From positions 13,064,495 to 13,128,494 of the forward strand of contig CM022672.1 in NCBI GenBank assembly GCA_012295275.1: 64,000 nucleotides of DNA. The letters are read 5' to 3'. Origin of the DNA: Chrysomallon squamiferum. Taxonomy: Eukaryota; Mollusca; Gastropoda; Neomphalida; Peltospiridae. Position numbers and translations under genes: made by a program. This document shows, in pieces, positions 16,824 to 31,900 of the stretch. Each line of letters begins with the position of its first letter. Position 1 is the stretch's first letter. The notes below the pieces were generated by a model. The model was given only the letters and a program-made list of their open reading frames with translations, had not been told where the DNA came from and did no database searches.

Positions 16824-17063
16824 TTAATTCGTTATTAAGCTTTCTTCCATTTCCTTACCAAGTTCATGTAATTGAGTCATTACTGGTGCTGGATATCTGC
16901 ATCCATCTTGCTTAACATTTACGAAACATTTAGATAAACATACCAGTCGATCTTCTGGGAATTTATCATAATGTGCGATTAAAAAGTTTTTTCGCAATTT
17001 CCAACTCGTTGGATTTTCGTCGTTCTCTTTGTATTGTTCAACTACTTTCAATTTGTTTTCCAT
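16824..17063 (-). CDS. Small XTBD-only protein (XRN2-binding domain, CDKN2AIPNL-like architecture)
   Basis: A complete 79-codon frame, ATG at 17063, TAA at 16824. Nearly the whole protein is one XTBD domain: NPTSWKLRKNFLIAHY followed by DRLVCLSKCFVNVKQDGCRY. XTBD proteins (CDKN2AIP, CDKN2AIPNL, NKRF, C. elegans PAXT-1) bind and stabilise the XRN2 nuclease, so a role as an XRN2 partner is inferred. The domain is far closer to that of the neighbouring NKRF-like gene (roughly three residues in four over 60) than expected for ancient paralogues, so this is a local tandem duplicate. Only 82 bp separate its stop from the NKRF start, and I see no poly(A) signal or promoter there. It could be a separate gene, the first cistron of a shared transcript, or an alternative first exon. 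The promoter-like region lies directly upstream. Confidence 0.8.
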   Translation of the reverse strand: MENKLKVVEQYKENDENPTSWKLRKNFLIAHYDKFPEDRLVCLSKCFVNVKQDGCRYPAPVMTQLHELGKEMEESLITN

Positions 17064-17300
17064 GTTTGTTTGTTTTTTCCAATCGCAGCTTTCGAAGAAA
17101 AAAAGAGCGGAAAATCTTAATCTTTTGGACGCTATTATCAGTTTCTAATAACAAATATTAACAAGCGAATGTTTTGTGATAAATTTCACATTTAAACATT
17201 AGCGCGTTGAGCAACGTTTTTCTAACCTCGCGGACGTTGAACACACCGGAAGACCACCATTTTTGTCATATTTGTTTTCTACCGTTGTCGGTGAGTAAAA
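17064..17300. promoter_or_regulatory. Promoter-like region for the XTBD/NKRF pair, possibly bidirectional
   Basis: The sequence is locally rich in CG dinucleotides. On the minus strand it contains AAAAATGGTGG (YY1-like) and CTTCCGG (ETS-like) at about 17247-17264, arranged as in many housekeeping promoters, about 190 bases upstream of the XTBD start. On the plus strand a consensus 5' splice site, GTGAGTAA, begins at 17291, which hints at a divergent transcript. No TATA box at a fixed place is evident. Motif reading only. Confidence 0.45.
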
Positions 17301-20300
17301 CCATCGAAATATGGTTTTGGCTAAAACCAAAATATTTAGAACAATATTTTAATGATGTATTTGAAACTTGATAAAAATAAGTTTGCCCTTTTAAAAGGTA
17401 CAATAATTATTATAATAAGAATTATCATGAAATAAAAATAAAATGATAAATGTTTGTGCAGTTTAAAATCCAGTAAATTGTAATGTTAGAATTATTGTTA
17501 TTTATTTAATTTAATCTTATTTTACGATTTTAAAATTATTATTGGTATTGTTTAATAGTGTAGTAATGGTGCTGCTCCATAAATTATGAGTAAGTAAAAC
17601 TTTCAAATATTAGACATATAGAGGCAAACATTTAATAAACTCTGATACGATGCATCGAGTGATTATTTTCTGCTTAGTATGGTTTGAATACTTTCCTGTT
17701 CTGTGGAAAGACAGAAGACAGAAAATATTTCAGTGAATGATTAACAAGTACACCTTGTATTTGAAGAAACAGTGTCTGTGTGAATGGGTGAGGGAGAGTG
17801 AAAGATAAAACAATACTTCGTATTGCTGTCAGTTGTACCAAAACATATATATAAATACAAGTTCACGACTTATACAGATATACACACACTTTAAACAATA
17901 ACAACACAGTTAAAAGATGACATTAGCATTTATTGAATCAAAGCTCTGTGAAAACGACAAGATGGGGAATAAAACAACAGATTTTAAGAACACAATGACA
18001 CAAGTAACGTAACAATACTTTATGATTTAATGCATGTAACAAACTTATATTATCAAAAACAGAAAGAAAAGACATAAATATACAAAAATGATTATTTATT
18101 AAAAATAAATTATTATCCAGCAATAAAACCTTTAAATTAAATAAAGGGAAACTATTTATAAATTTCGAACCTATCTTTTAAATTTTCTTCGACATAAAAA
18201 AAACCTCATTCTTTCCTGAAAACTAAAGTATCAGTTTCCTTCTTGTCCATTTTGTTCAGTTTCAGATGATTTTAATTTATTAAATGGTAATACATGGGAA
18301 CACTTAATTTCCAATTCAGATATAGCTCTAATTACCTTGTATTCTAAAGTTACACCAACTTTAGGATTTGCTGAATTAAAATATCTGCCACATTAACATA
18401 AAATCCAAGTTATTGTAATCTTATAAGATTCAAGTTGTCAATAAATAAATAAATAAATAAATAAAAATAAATATGCTCAAACTGATTCAGAGAAGATCAA
18501 CCAAATGTTGCAAAGGTAATTTAATTTAAGCCTCTTTACCTAAGTGCAGATTACTCTTCTGTGCAGGAATAGATGTACAATTCATACAATGACCCTCCAC
18601 ACATGCACACATTCATACACACACATTCACATTTATATCATCTTTGTGCAATAATTACTTTCTGAACAGTTATTTACATATTTAAATGATGTGATGAATT
18701 TAACACTCATTTCACCAACGGCTAGACATAACAATCAAACATTACACTATAAATTTCCCTTTTTCATTAAAAAAAAGACAAAATGAAAATGTAGGAGAGA
18801 CAGATATTAGCACACTATTTTACAATACAAATAAATTTCCTCATCTTCTAAAATCAATATCTCATGTGACTGTTTTTCTATTTCCTTTTTTTGCCCACCT
18901 ATCAAAAACATAAAAAAGTTCACTGATACATTTATAATAATATAGTTTTAAATCGTATTCCATAAAAAGCCAAATTTCTTTAGATGACAGATTGCCACCG
19001 GTAAATAAAAAAAAATTTAATTTAAAAAATAGTAATAAATAATTCTGACATAAGAAAAAAAATACTCTTACATTCTCTCTATACATAAACAATCTGAAAC
19101 AAACACTGTTACCTATTTAAAATATTTTTAATAATGAATTATTAATAATTGTTTTTTAATATAAATTGCTATTCACCATTTGCAGTGATATAATGAGGCA
19201 TTAACATTATCATACTGAATGGCCACACTTCTTTAAACTCTTTGAAAAAGTATTTACAAAATTCCTGTTTCTTAAATCTGGCCATACATCACAGTACATT
19301 GCTTTCAAAAGCTGGTGTTGTGTACATCATCTGTGCCAATATCATTTGTGGGTTTTTTCTGAACCTGACACTCTTTAATTTAAAATAAATAAAAAAAATA
19401 AAAGTTCTTATATTTCACTTAATAATGTAAGTTAATTTTTTATATTTTTTATTTATATTAAGCAGATGTTAATAAAGAGAAGATGATTGCCATATTCCGT
19501 CCATTCCTATTTGATTTTACCTGTTTTCAACTATCCAAACACTAAATATATATTAAAAAAAAAAAAAAAAATGAGCCAATGTGCTTTCTGTACAAGTTAA
19601 CTTACTTAAACACAATGAAAACAAAGCTTTATCTAACTATAAACAAAAGATCAGTGTCTTGGATAAAAGATCATAACATTATTTGCTTTGTCAAATATTT
19701 CATTTTATCTGATTGTGCATTTTCATTTCTCATCAAAACCTGCCAAAATATTACTTTTTTAAAACTATTTACAAGTTTTAGGAACAACAGTTTCATTTTT
19801 CAAAATCTGAACCAGATAACATTTTAATACTTTTTAATACAAATCTGATAACTTTATCACATTTCTTTTCTGGCCAAAATTTAAATAAATAATGCAGAAA
19901 CAACATACCGATAAGTAAGCACCGTGACTGCGTAGTTTTATTTAATTCAGTTTACTAAATAATAAAAGCATACATACAATATTAATTGCTTATGAGAAAA
20001 TGTCATCTGTATTTTAGATTAGTAGAAAATATCCATTTATCTGTTTGCTGTAATTAAAATGCATATGTAAACCAAAGTGTCTATGCAAAAACATGCACTA
20101 CTGGACAAAATGATCAAACTTTTTTTTTTTTTAATGAACTTCCATTTTATTGCAGTAATTTTATATCAAAAGATATGCATGAGTTTAAGTGCCATATATA
20201 TATATAAAATCATATAGTATCCAGCTATAATAGAAACATAACTGAACAAATACATTTATACAGGTGTCTATTTATATGATAAAGAAGTGGGACCAGATGC

Positions 20301-21227
20301 AATCTAAAACCTGGAATATCAGACAATAGTGCGTCCATCATACACAATTACAAAAAGTGCTTTTCTAAATTAAATTAAAAAAAAAGGTGAACCACAGTTC
20401 TATCTAAACATATTAAAACAACAACAAAACAACAAACAGATAATTACAAGTAATTCATTGATAATAAATAACATAAAAAAACAAACAATACACACTTTCA
20501 TTACAAAAACAAAATGATTTTAGAACACCCAATAAAGTAAATTACTTTCTTCACCTTATGAATAATGTAACACACGAAATAAGGGATAGAAAACGAAATA
20601 CCCTAAAACAGCAGTAACAGTAATATTAATAATAATAAATGTAGTAACAAATTAAAAAAAAGAAGAACGTAATAAAATATAAAGCGTAAGTGGTCTTGTT
20701 ATTTCGGTATCATGAGTCAAGATGAACAATTCTTATACACAACAAACCCGCACAAAACAGCATTTCAACAAGAAAGGTATACATATAATTAAAAACAATA
20801 GATATTATGTCAACAACTTCATGATAAAGACTGTTCACTATTTAATGTGAACTATTCAGTATATGATCATACATACATATATACATTTATTATTACATTT
20901 ACTCTATTGCAAAGACAAAAAAAAAAAGCCTTTGAATTAAATGATAAAATAAATAATAAAAATGTCTGATTTTTCTTTTTTTTGTTGTTGATGATGTAAT
21001 TGCTTAATGATTGGAGGTAATATTTTCTCTGGGAGGGGATTTGCAAATGTCTTGTTCTGTATTTTTAAAAAGTATCTTTGCAGATTGAAACAGACATTAA
21101 ACTTTTGGAAAATTCAAGTTAACCTGTACTTCCATGTACATTCTGGCAGAAGACTTCACTCACTCTGATTTTGAAATAATCAAAAAAAGATATCTTAAAG
21201 ATGGCTTTGGCATATTTAATATTGTGT
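17301..21227. other. Intergenic / 3' flank of the USP gene
   Basis: A+T-rich, without open frames longer than about 80 codons that look coding. It probably contains the 3' UTR of the minus-strand USP gene in its right part. An AATAAA on the minus strand lies at 20886-20891, about 340 bases past the stop, and is a candidate cleavage signal. Short TAAA repeats occur at 18440-18465. Nothing else is supported. Confidence 0.45.
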
Positions 21228-24200
21228 TTACTGCTGTTTGTCTTTTTCAGCAACACAAGCAGCACTGCTAGAAATATTCTCAACAGACGACTTTTCTACC
21301 ACAGCACCATCTTCTTCAGGTTTCTCACCCACATCTTTCTCTGTTGCATCAGCCACAACACTATTTCCAGCTCCTGACGCAGTGACACTTTCAGGTTTTT
21401 CCAAAGCTGAATTACTACTTGACCTCTCTGCAGAACATGCCACAGGTCCAGAGCTTGATGTTGGGGCAGCAGTTTCAGTTTTGGAAGTCCTCCCTGCCAC
21501 ATGGGCCAGGCTCTGACGCAGAATAAGTTCGGGACCACCTCCATATATGCCGTGAAGGAACTGCCACATTTCTTTAGACAGCTGACCATAATCAGAGGAC
21601 TGTTTCACCTGCTGCTGCCCAGCCTTCACTACTGCAATGCTGCTGTTGTCTATCTCACCAGGTGGCGCTGTTAGATGACAAATTGTATAAATTATCTTAA
21701 AGTTCAAAAAGTAATTAGCGTTATTAAAATCTGCTTATTTATTTACAAATTAAACCTGAAGCCATCATTAAGAACTGATCATCTAATTTGAATTCAAGTT
21801 TTCAATAACTGATTTATTTCATGAAAGTTAAGTGTTTTACAGAATATAGTAACATCAATAATAACAATTCTCATGGTAACATTACACACATACCAATAAA
21901 TTCAAAATGAATAGCTGAGTAAAAAAAAAAAAGAAATCAGCTTTTTCTTGTATGTTTTTTAACAATAAATTAATGATAACAATAATTTGTTCTTATGCAA
22001 TGTATAACTACACATATAAATTAAAAATGTAAAGTAATGTAAAAAATAATAATAATCTTACTATCGGATTTATTTCGAACAAAACCCTCCCACTGTTTGA
22101 ACCAGGACATGCTGATAGCATAAATTACTGGAGCATTATCTTCAGCCTGGAATTCCTCATTCAGCTGAAAGTAACAGATAAGTAAAAATAATATAAATAT
22201 CTAAAAATAATGAATAAAAGGAAAAAGAGAAAAAGAAAATCAAATTAATCTCTTTGTGCATTAAAAAATATTAACAGCCAATAACTTGCTAAGCTCAGAA
22301 GAACCAGGTTAATATCTGCTCTTTCAAAGCTTGCATTATTTTTAAATTTTAAGAAATTGTTAACAACTTTTTTTTAGATTTTCAATATATTAGTTGTAAC
22401 AAATATTAACAATGATCAGATGTTATTAATGTTTAAACCAAACAAACTAGGCTGAACAGAACAAATAAAATATATAACAGGTTCATTATTAATAAAACAT
22501 ATCTAAATTTAACCATTACATACAAATGTTTATTAACATGTTGTGTAGCAGTAGTTTGAAAAGCCTTTTGTATGTATGACTGCTTCACTGACTATTCTTT
22601 ATCTGCAGCAAGTACCCATCCTTTTTCAACTTTCCATAAGATGGTAAAGAACTTTTATGAAAGATAGGACACACTGCAAATTAATTATCTTTATCACTAC
22701 AAAAATGCCCACTGCCCCCTTGGGTGCAATATTATCCACTGAGATCACCATTTTTCTATACATTAAAGTTTTCTGAGTGTAAGCTGTACCTGTATAAATG
22801 TGTCCATCTCAGTTTTCTGCCTGTGACGTAGCTGGTTTAATTCTGTTTGACAAACATCACAGGCATACAAATGATTGCACACTGGACCTCCACCATACCT
22901 GTGATAAATATAAAATAATAATTGTTAAATAGGATATCCAAGAAAAAATAAAACAGAAGATTTAACTGTTCAACTGAATATATTAAAAAAAATATAATGA
23001 TATCTGTTGAATTGAGTGAATTTATTTTTAAACATTAACTATTAAACTGCATTTATAGTTTAAATAAAAATGATATCAGGAAAATCAAAAACCACAAATA
23101 CACTAATTATTTAGCTTTAAAGGGAATATATTACAAAATAAAATAATAGCTATCAAACTGAAGAATATCATTAAAAAAAAAAATCTATTAGCACTGAACA
23201 CTGTAAGCTGTAAATAAAAAAATACTTACTTGTTATATATATAATCCCAAACAGGCTGTCTCAGACACTGAACAAAATCATCAACTTGATCCACTTTATT
23301 TGGTGGAACTCCTGCAGAATAAAGTTTTAAATAAAAAAAAATTAAATATAATATCTTATTGTCTTAAATGAAAAAAAAAAAAAAAAAAAAAAAGGAAAAA
23401 AGGAAAGCATTTAAAATAAACTAAGAGATAAACACACAGATTACACATTCTATATCTGTGAAACAGATTAAACAATCATTCCATTATTTGACATCTGAAC
23501 CCCTGGTTTAAGCATTAGTCAGAGAAAAGACAGGCAGACTCTAGTATTTTTACAAATTCCCTCTCCCCATTATGTTCTGTGCAGGAGAAAGGTGTGGCCT
23601 GCCCATTACAATGTGTTTAGAGATAGTGTCCTACAACTATGTTATAAAAGATCATGATATGTGTTTTCATGTCTAAAGAAAGGTGGACATAAAAATGATT
23701 TCTTGTGTTATTCCAAAAAAAGTAGTGCACTGAAAATAATTTCCACTCTGTTACATATGTACAGTTCTTATGCCATGTATAACTAACACTATATTTAAAT
23801 TAAAAAATTATCAAACAGAGTACTTCTTCCGGTTAAGTGGTTGAGAGGAATGTGATTGCAGCTTACATCAGAAATGGATGGTAAAAATATAGCTTACTAA
23901 TAAACATTTTCACCATAATTACACATAATAATATAAATAAACTATCATAATATTTGTAATATTTTCAATAAGATAATTAATGTAAGTTTAAAAAAAATAT
24001 ATTTTGACAAAAATACAAATGTTTAAGTATGTACCTCCATGAGGACATAAAAAGTCATAGTTAGTGATTGGTCCTGGTTCTGAGAATGTGTTGAATTTGT
24101 TGATCCACTCCTTGGACACAAAAAACTGCATTAGACTTGGCTACAGGAAAAACAAAAGTTTTATTTATTTATAGTTATTACCAAAGAATCTGGTTCTACT

Positions 24201-25880
24201 CAGGACTTTTTAAAACATTTATTTGGTTAGTTTATTTTAATCTTATCTGCTAGGTCAATTATTAAAAAATTTTTTTTTTTTTTTAAATTTCAGGATTTGA
24301 TAAATATTGACCATAAAATATTTTTGAAAAATGCTAAACTGAGCAACATTTATATTTTTAAACCATCTTATCATCCAGTTTTCAAACAACAGTAACAGTT
24401 CAGTGAACAATATATTTAAAAAAAAAAAAAATTCTAAAGGATAATTTAAATATGTGATGCAATAAAAACAAATTCATGAACAGCAATCCATCTTGGTTCA
24501 AAAATTATATCTTTATATCATGGATGATTATTTGAATTATAAGACTGTACAAACATTGTTATTCAGTGAGTTAGAGTTTTTGTAACAATTATATCTCATA
24601 TACCTCTTTTTGGTCCATTAATTCCATAGCATGTTGGCGAATATAATGCATTTTCTCATTTCGTTTTCTGTGAACATAAAATGTATCAAAAATTATAAAC
24701 TATACAGGTGTTGTAAATATGAACTTTACAAATAACATATATTTTAATAAACATGATCTTTAAAAAAACAACAATAAAAAAACTCCCCCAAAACATAATA
24801 TTATGTCATCTAAACATGTAATTTCAATAACAAGAAATTTTTTTAGCAAAAACTAAATATTATTACACACATGTAAACAGAGAAATACAAATACTGACAG
24901 TGACACAGAGAAACACATACACACACAAATACTATTACATTTTCTAAAACACAGACAGAACTAATGAATGTTTTTATGTTAAATAAAGTAGCTGTACTGC
25001 ATTACAAGCACAAAAGCACATACAAATAAATATTTTTACAATGCATTGCAGTATGACAGTGTTACCTGTAAAACAGCACGTATGCCTCACAGTTGATAAC
25101 CTGCTGGACATCTACCTCAGTGACATACTGGTCATCAAACTCGTACCACTGTTCGTTGACATAGTTCAGACAGTACGCAGTGTAGTGTCCTCCTAGCAAC
25201 AGGAAATCACAGTTAATTAAAAACGGCAGCAAATTCATCATTGGGACAAATGCCAGATGTAACAGTTTAATAATTTAACTTAACTGACTAAAACACAACA
25301 GTGAAATTATAAGAAACTACTGGCAAGTATAATAAAGGTAAGGACACTTAAATATAAGACAGATGCCCACCAGAAAGTGAAAAATATTAATACACTTTAA
25401 TAAGGTAGTGATAATGAAAACACCTAACAAAAAAAATAAAATAATTATGAAGCTGCACTGATGAGAGAACAATGATGAACATGGTATAATATTAACTGAG
25501 ATCATAAACAAATAGGTAACAATGATAACCATCTGTCTTTTACCAGCAAAATAATAGCCTAGATATATTTACTGCAATTAAAACAACAAAAAAATACATA
25601 ACATTTCAAAAAATTATTAATATATATATATATATTTCTTTTTCTTTTGGCAGAGTATAATAAAGATGTTATTATTAAAGGTGAAGGGTACCTCCAGCTG
25701 TTCCATGGTGACATATGACAGCAACAAGGTTGTAGATAACAACTTCAGATTTGCAGTCTGAAAATAAAATAATATCCATAATAAAAGGCCAGTTAAATAA
25801 TTAGTTTCAAAACCAACTGCTTTCTTTTTTCTTTTTTTTAAACTTAGAAAAATGTTTTTCATTTATGATTCTGTTTACAT

Positions 25881-25912
<32 letters not shown>

Positions 25913-28900
25913 AATACTATATTTAAATCTATAATTCTACTTAAGAAGATTTTCCTTTAAAGACAGATCTGTATATTTCACTCAACTTTCAAAGTTACAG
26001 ATATATATTACTTTTTAGTCATGACATCTAATTAATGTAATCTAGAAATGAACTTTTTTGTAATACATTTTTATTATAAGAAATTAAAAAAGAAAAGGAA
26101 AACAAGTAATTTTATAATAATGATTTTTAATGAATGTCAGAATACTAGAAACTAATGTCAGATTGTTGCAAACCTTTGTGCAGGTATGGTTTCATATCCA
26201 GTCCTTCCAATGGGAAAGCCACGTAGGTGCCAATCTTTGATGAATAGAACTCGTGACGAAAGCGTTTTAGATGAATGCAGAGAATCTGTTGTTTAAATAA
26301 TTTTTAAAAAACTAAAAAACATTCACATACATCAGCCAAATAAATCTGTTTTATGTATTAACTGTGTGTTCTAATTTCTTCCACAATTTTCAATTTGTTT
26401 TTATTTAATTTGAAAATGAGTAAATCTAAAATTAATAAGTATTAATACGCATTTCTGAATCATTTAAATAACAGCAAAAATGTGATATGTTAGTATGCTG
26501 TCAACATTCAACTGCCCATAAGGCAGTTTTGTCATCTGTGTGTTAGGAATGACAGAAAGTGACTTACTATGAAGAAAAACAGTACATTTTTTTTTTTTTT
26601 TTTTTATTAAAGCAGAAGAAAAGTACTAACCTCAGGTAGTTCTAAAACTTTTGAATATTTTAGACCATTTCTTAACCTGTAAAGAAAAAGAAAGAAAGAT
26701 CATTCAATTTGAAAAAATGATGAATCAGTGAGAAAACAAATGCAAATAATAAGTCTAACATACCAAACTGTAAACACTATAACAGACAGATTGAATAAAT
26801 GTGATAGGAGAATAAAAGTCTAAAGACAAATGAAAATCGACGCACAGGTAACATTTAACAGATGTTGAACACACTTGTTTTCTATTGTGACTACAGCAGA
26901 GTCCACACTGATCAGCACTAAGAAGTATTAAGTATACACATCCCTATCTATACAGCCAAACACACAATGCTGTATAATAAACTAAACATGCTGTGGTTCT
27001 CAAAGTGCATACTATTATGAGTGGGAGCTATTGGCATTTCTGATGGATGATAGAAATAATTGATTCAAGCTTCTTTTATTATTCTCTCAATGTGCATCCT
27101 TTACAGTCTTTTGGAAACCTCAGCTGCTGGTGACAAAAATAGGAAAACAATGAGTCAGTAAAACCAGAAAACATTTAGAACTACTTGACTTACGAGAGAA
27201 ATACTCTAACAGATAGATCAAGCAGGATTCATCTGGGGTCTTTCATGTCTCAAGTCTGTGTTCTAGACACTGTTTTAAGCTTCCAGTTAATAATCTACAA
27301 TTTCGAGTAATCAGTTTAACAAATAACACAACAGGAGAAAACTTACTTCTTACACTTTTCACAGCTATACATATTGTCGCCTTTCAGTTCATCTGCAGAA
27401 AAGAATGCAGACAGGCAGTCCTGGAGAGTTATTGTTGGTCCCATAAACCAGCTGAAATCATTAATTTAGTCACATTTAAGTGAGAAATACTTCAGAAACA
27501 AATCTTTAACATTACTGGGTTGTTTTATTTTTTAAATGCAGTTTGTATTGCATTTCTATAACTTTGTTCATTTTTCTTTTATTCTTTTTTAAAAAATATG
27601 AATACTAAACTGAATAAAATATTCTTGGAACTATTGCACTTGCCAATCAACTGCAATATATCATTTTGAAAATGTTATTGAGAGAACTAACAATGAAAAC
27701 AAAAAATGGATCTTATTTTTAAAATAAAATTAATAAACAAACTTTAGAAAAGAATATGTTTTTAAATGACTGCACATACAGAAGTTTATCTGGTTTACAC
27801 TACTGTACTTCACAATTTCCCATTCTAATATTCTACTCTCCAAAAAAAATCTGATTTCAGGAGACATTTTACTTCATTTAAATGCCCACCTCTTCATCCA
27901 GGAAAACATCCATCCAAACCAGCCCTGATGGGCCTCCCCACATGAACCCCCTTTGCTGGACCCTGGTGTAGTTTGCTGGTTTGAATGCAGGACGTGTAGA
28001 TATTCTTTACTGGGAATTGGCAAGCTTAGATCCTGGAATGTCTCTTTGGTTGTTGAAACCTGTAAGTACACATACATAAGAACTACAAAGCTGTGATGTG
28101 CTCTCTTCCATGGCTAAAACAATTCAGCTCCAAATTTTTGTGCAGAACTATTTTCCTAGTCAAGTTTCTTCTAGAAAATGTTATTTTATCTCGTTTTAAT
28201 TTTTGTCTTCTTTGTTTCTTTTTTTTTTTTAACATTAAGAACATGCATGTTTAAACAAGACAAACAAAATACATCTTCAAAACCTCTAAACTGTTTATAT
28301 AACTGTCTAAATTTAATTCCACATCAGATAAAACCAAACAAACACTTACCCGTTCACAGGTAAGACACATAACAGAGCTAAGGATTTTTCCGTCAAAGAT
28401 ATCTGATATTACACTTCGATACTGTGTAACTGGCACAGCTCCTTGGAAAAATAAATAAATAAAATAAATATGCACACATTTAGCACACAAATATAATCAG
28501 ACAATGTTTGACAAAAGTGAAGAATGAAATAATTTTATTATTTTTTTTGTATGTTAGTGGAAATATTAAATTTGTAATCAATTTCTCATTTATTAAAATT
28601 TTATAAGAATGTGGAAGAATACTTGCTATTTATTTGGCATTTGAAATTAAAATCACACACACACATATTTAATCATAGAGTGCTGTAGGAAACGTCTAAT
28701 CAACTCAGGTAAGTTATTTGATCAGTTCTTTTGGAAAAAAATAAAATAATGAAATATTTCAGTTAATTATTTATTGAAAAATATAACACATAAACCATTT
28801 GATACATCATGTTTTAGAAAAAAATCTGGATACATCAGCAATACTCTAAAATAAAATAAAATTAACCTTTGGCACTTTGATTTACTCTTGAAGCTGACTT

Positions 28901-31900
28901 ATGTATCACAGTTTGCTTAGGTGAGGAGGTTCTACACTCAGTGGTTGCTGGTGGATTTGAAATATTTACGGATGCTGCTGCTGCTGCTGCTGCTACTGCT
29001 ACTGCTACTTTTGATTTCTGGTTAGAAATTCCTACATCGGTCAGTGCATCTGAAAACTCACCAGTTTCATTTTTGGCCAGGTAATCGCCAGAAGGTCCGC
29101 ACTTCATGCTAATCCCACTATCCACACTCTGCTTGCACAGCAGATTAGCAGTCTCCTTCATGTCTTTAGTGTTAGGCACAGAGTTTGATATGTTGTCATA
29201 GCAACCTGACAGGTTTGACCGGTTTTCATCCATCAGCTGTGAGCCAAGTTCGTTGACATCTCTATCGTCGTCACCGGACAAATTGTGAGAGGAACTTTTC
29301 TCACTGCTGAGACCAGAGTCACAGGTCTCATAATCAAAATCTGACTGACTGCTGCTGCTGTTTGAGTCTATAGAAGGCTGCCTGTCATGGCCACAGGATT
29401 CTGAGTGAGTCAAAACTGGTGAACTGATCTTTTCATCGCCATTTTCATCTCTGACTTCAACAAGCGGCTGCTTCAGTTCCTCATGAAGTTGGTCCATGAA
29501 GCAGCGAAGAAATTCCTGGGTATCCTGAAAAAAAAAATAATAATAATAATTAAAAGATGTTCATGAAGAAAAGATAAATAACTGATTATACTTTTTTTTA
29601 TTTCATCATTATATATTTAATCTACAAATATAAATTTAAAAGCTTAACGAGCACTATTTTCACATAAGCACCAGACAATAAACTATAAAATTTGATGTAA
29701 ACATTCAAAAAATAAAAATCATTAAAAATAAAAAACTTAAAATATAGTAACAAATCAATTTATTTTACATTACAAATTCCAAAGAGAACGTTTTGAAAAC
29801 AATTACTGATCTGTATTTCACATACCTGCTGAGTGTAACCTTTAAACATGGAATGAACACACTTCATACCACTGACAACCCCACTGGGTACCACATAGCT
29901 TGGTCTAAATGACAACAAGAAATATTATATTCTTAAAATAAAATTACAAATAAAACTATAATGGTCAACATCAAAATTCACAAGATAGCAATAGAACAAG
30001 TCATTATAAAAGCTTTCAAGAGAGAGGTAACACAGTATCATAAACAGTTTCTAACTATTTAAGATTAAAAAAACACTGGCAGGATATTTATTTCAATAAC
30101 AAAAGAAATTCCCATTAAAAAATGATTTATAAATTCACTCACTCTTTCTTTTACACATACATGTACAAAACTAAAGTAATGCACATAGATAAATGACTGT
30201 GTATCTAGCAAACAAATAATGAAATTAACTGTTCCAGGTTTTCAAAGATGAAAGATTATAAACAAATTATGTAGATCATATCTGAGGTTAAGTTACCTTT
30301 TCTTGTGCCAAATTTCAGAGATAAGTCGGTGGTAACACCGTGAAAGATTTGGATTTTTATCGGATTTCACAAACCCAGAACAGTCAAGAAAGAATCTTGT
30401 CAGAGGTGGGCTGTAAAACAAAACAAAAAAATGTCAGCACTTAACCAATGAAATTATTACTGATATGCAGTACAAAATATATTTAATAATAATAATGAGA
30501 AATTTTCTATTCACTTTATATCTGTCATGATAAAGATGATGTTTATTGCTGTTTTGTATGTATATTTGTAGTGGGAGGGAGGGAGAGGGAGAGAGAGGGA
30601 GAGGGAGAGGGAGAGGGAGAGGGAGAGAGAGAGAGAGAGAGAGAGAGATATCCTGCTTTTAGTTCAGATTTTAAGAACAAAATTATAATTAAAATTAAAA
30701 TAAGCAAATTGAATAACAAATGAAATATTGCATAATATTTATCTAATGCCAAAATTAAATAGAAAAGCAAGTGCTATCACTAATTAATTAATAAAACTGA
30801 AATGCAATGATCAACAATATTAATATCTATTCATCTTCCATCAACATTTTTTTTAATTAGTTGCATAGGAGTAATTATCCTACAATAGAAAAATTAAACT
30901 AACCAGTTAGAAAGTGACTGAAGAGCAGCATTCATGTAACATGTATTGCCTAGATTCTGAAGACCAGTCAAACCTGAAAAAAATTTAATAAGCAAACTCT
31001 GTAAGAGGTATCTAATATATAAAGATAAAATTCAGAATTAATGATGTATCAAGCTACACATATTAAGGATTTTAATATAATATGTACATATTCATTTGTA
31101 ATGAATGAGGATTATACTGAATATTTAAAAAAAATAATAATAATAATTAAAAAAAAGAAGTATATGTTCAATGTACACATTTACCAAAATTAAAGAACAG
31201 AGTTTTGGCGATATGCAACACATAATGCTATATTTTAAAAAAGTGTATGTCATCAGTTGTGTTACCTCTTGGTCTTATACTCTCATCATCCAAATCAGAT
31301 TCAGAATCATCTGCTCCTGAAAAGCTTCGGCGAGGTGAACTGTCACTGGAACCATCTGATGTGATAGATGAGGATATCATTCTAGTTTCTGGGATTCTGT
31401 AACATTAAAGTTTTCAGATTTTACAATTTATAGAACTTTTTAAAAATTAAGAAATGTAAATATCAAATATATATTACACTAGTTTGCCAAATAAAACCCA
31501 CATCAAACACAACAAACAAAAATCATATGTTAAAGATTAAAATCCGAGGCAACACATTTCTTACATGTAAATTTTAAATGCTTTTTACAATGTTTATAAA
31601 GACAGTTTTAGGGACTGTACAAAATTCTGATTCCAGTTAACCAAAGAATATTTCAAACAAACAGTTAAATTAAAGGACATGCATGATTGCAGTACATCAC
31701 CAAGAGTAACAAAAATACTCGTAATATTTCATGGTATTTGCTGTTACATAATGGTAACAAAATGCAGACATACATTCAAAAAAAAAAATTAAAAAATATA
31801 AAATTACTGTATTAAAATCAAAGAATTTTCACTGCATTATCAACCAGACAACATGTTTGAAATGCCTGAACTGTACGTATTTCAAGCAGTGATAATTTTG

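Noticed and set aside
21238-21516. Plus-strand open frame of 92 codons opposite the last USP exon
   Set aside because: Shadow of the Ser/Ala/Glu-rich USP tail.
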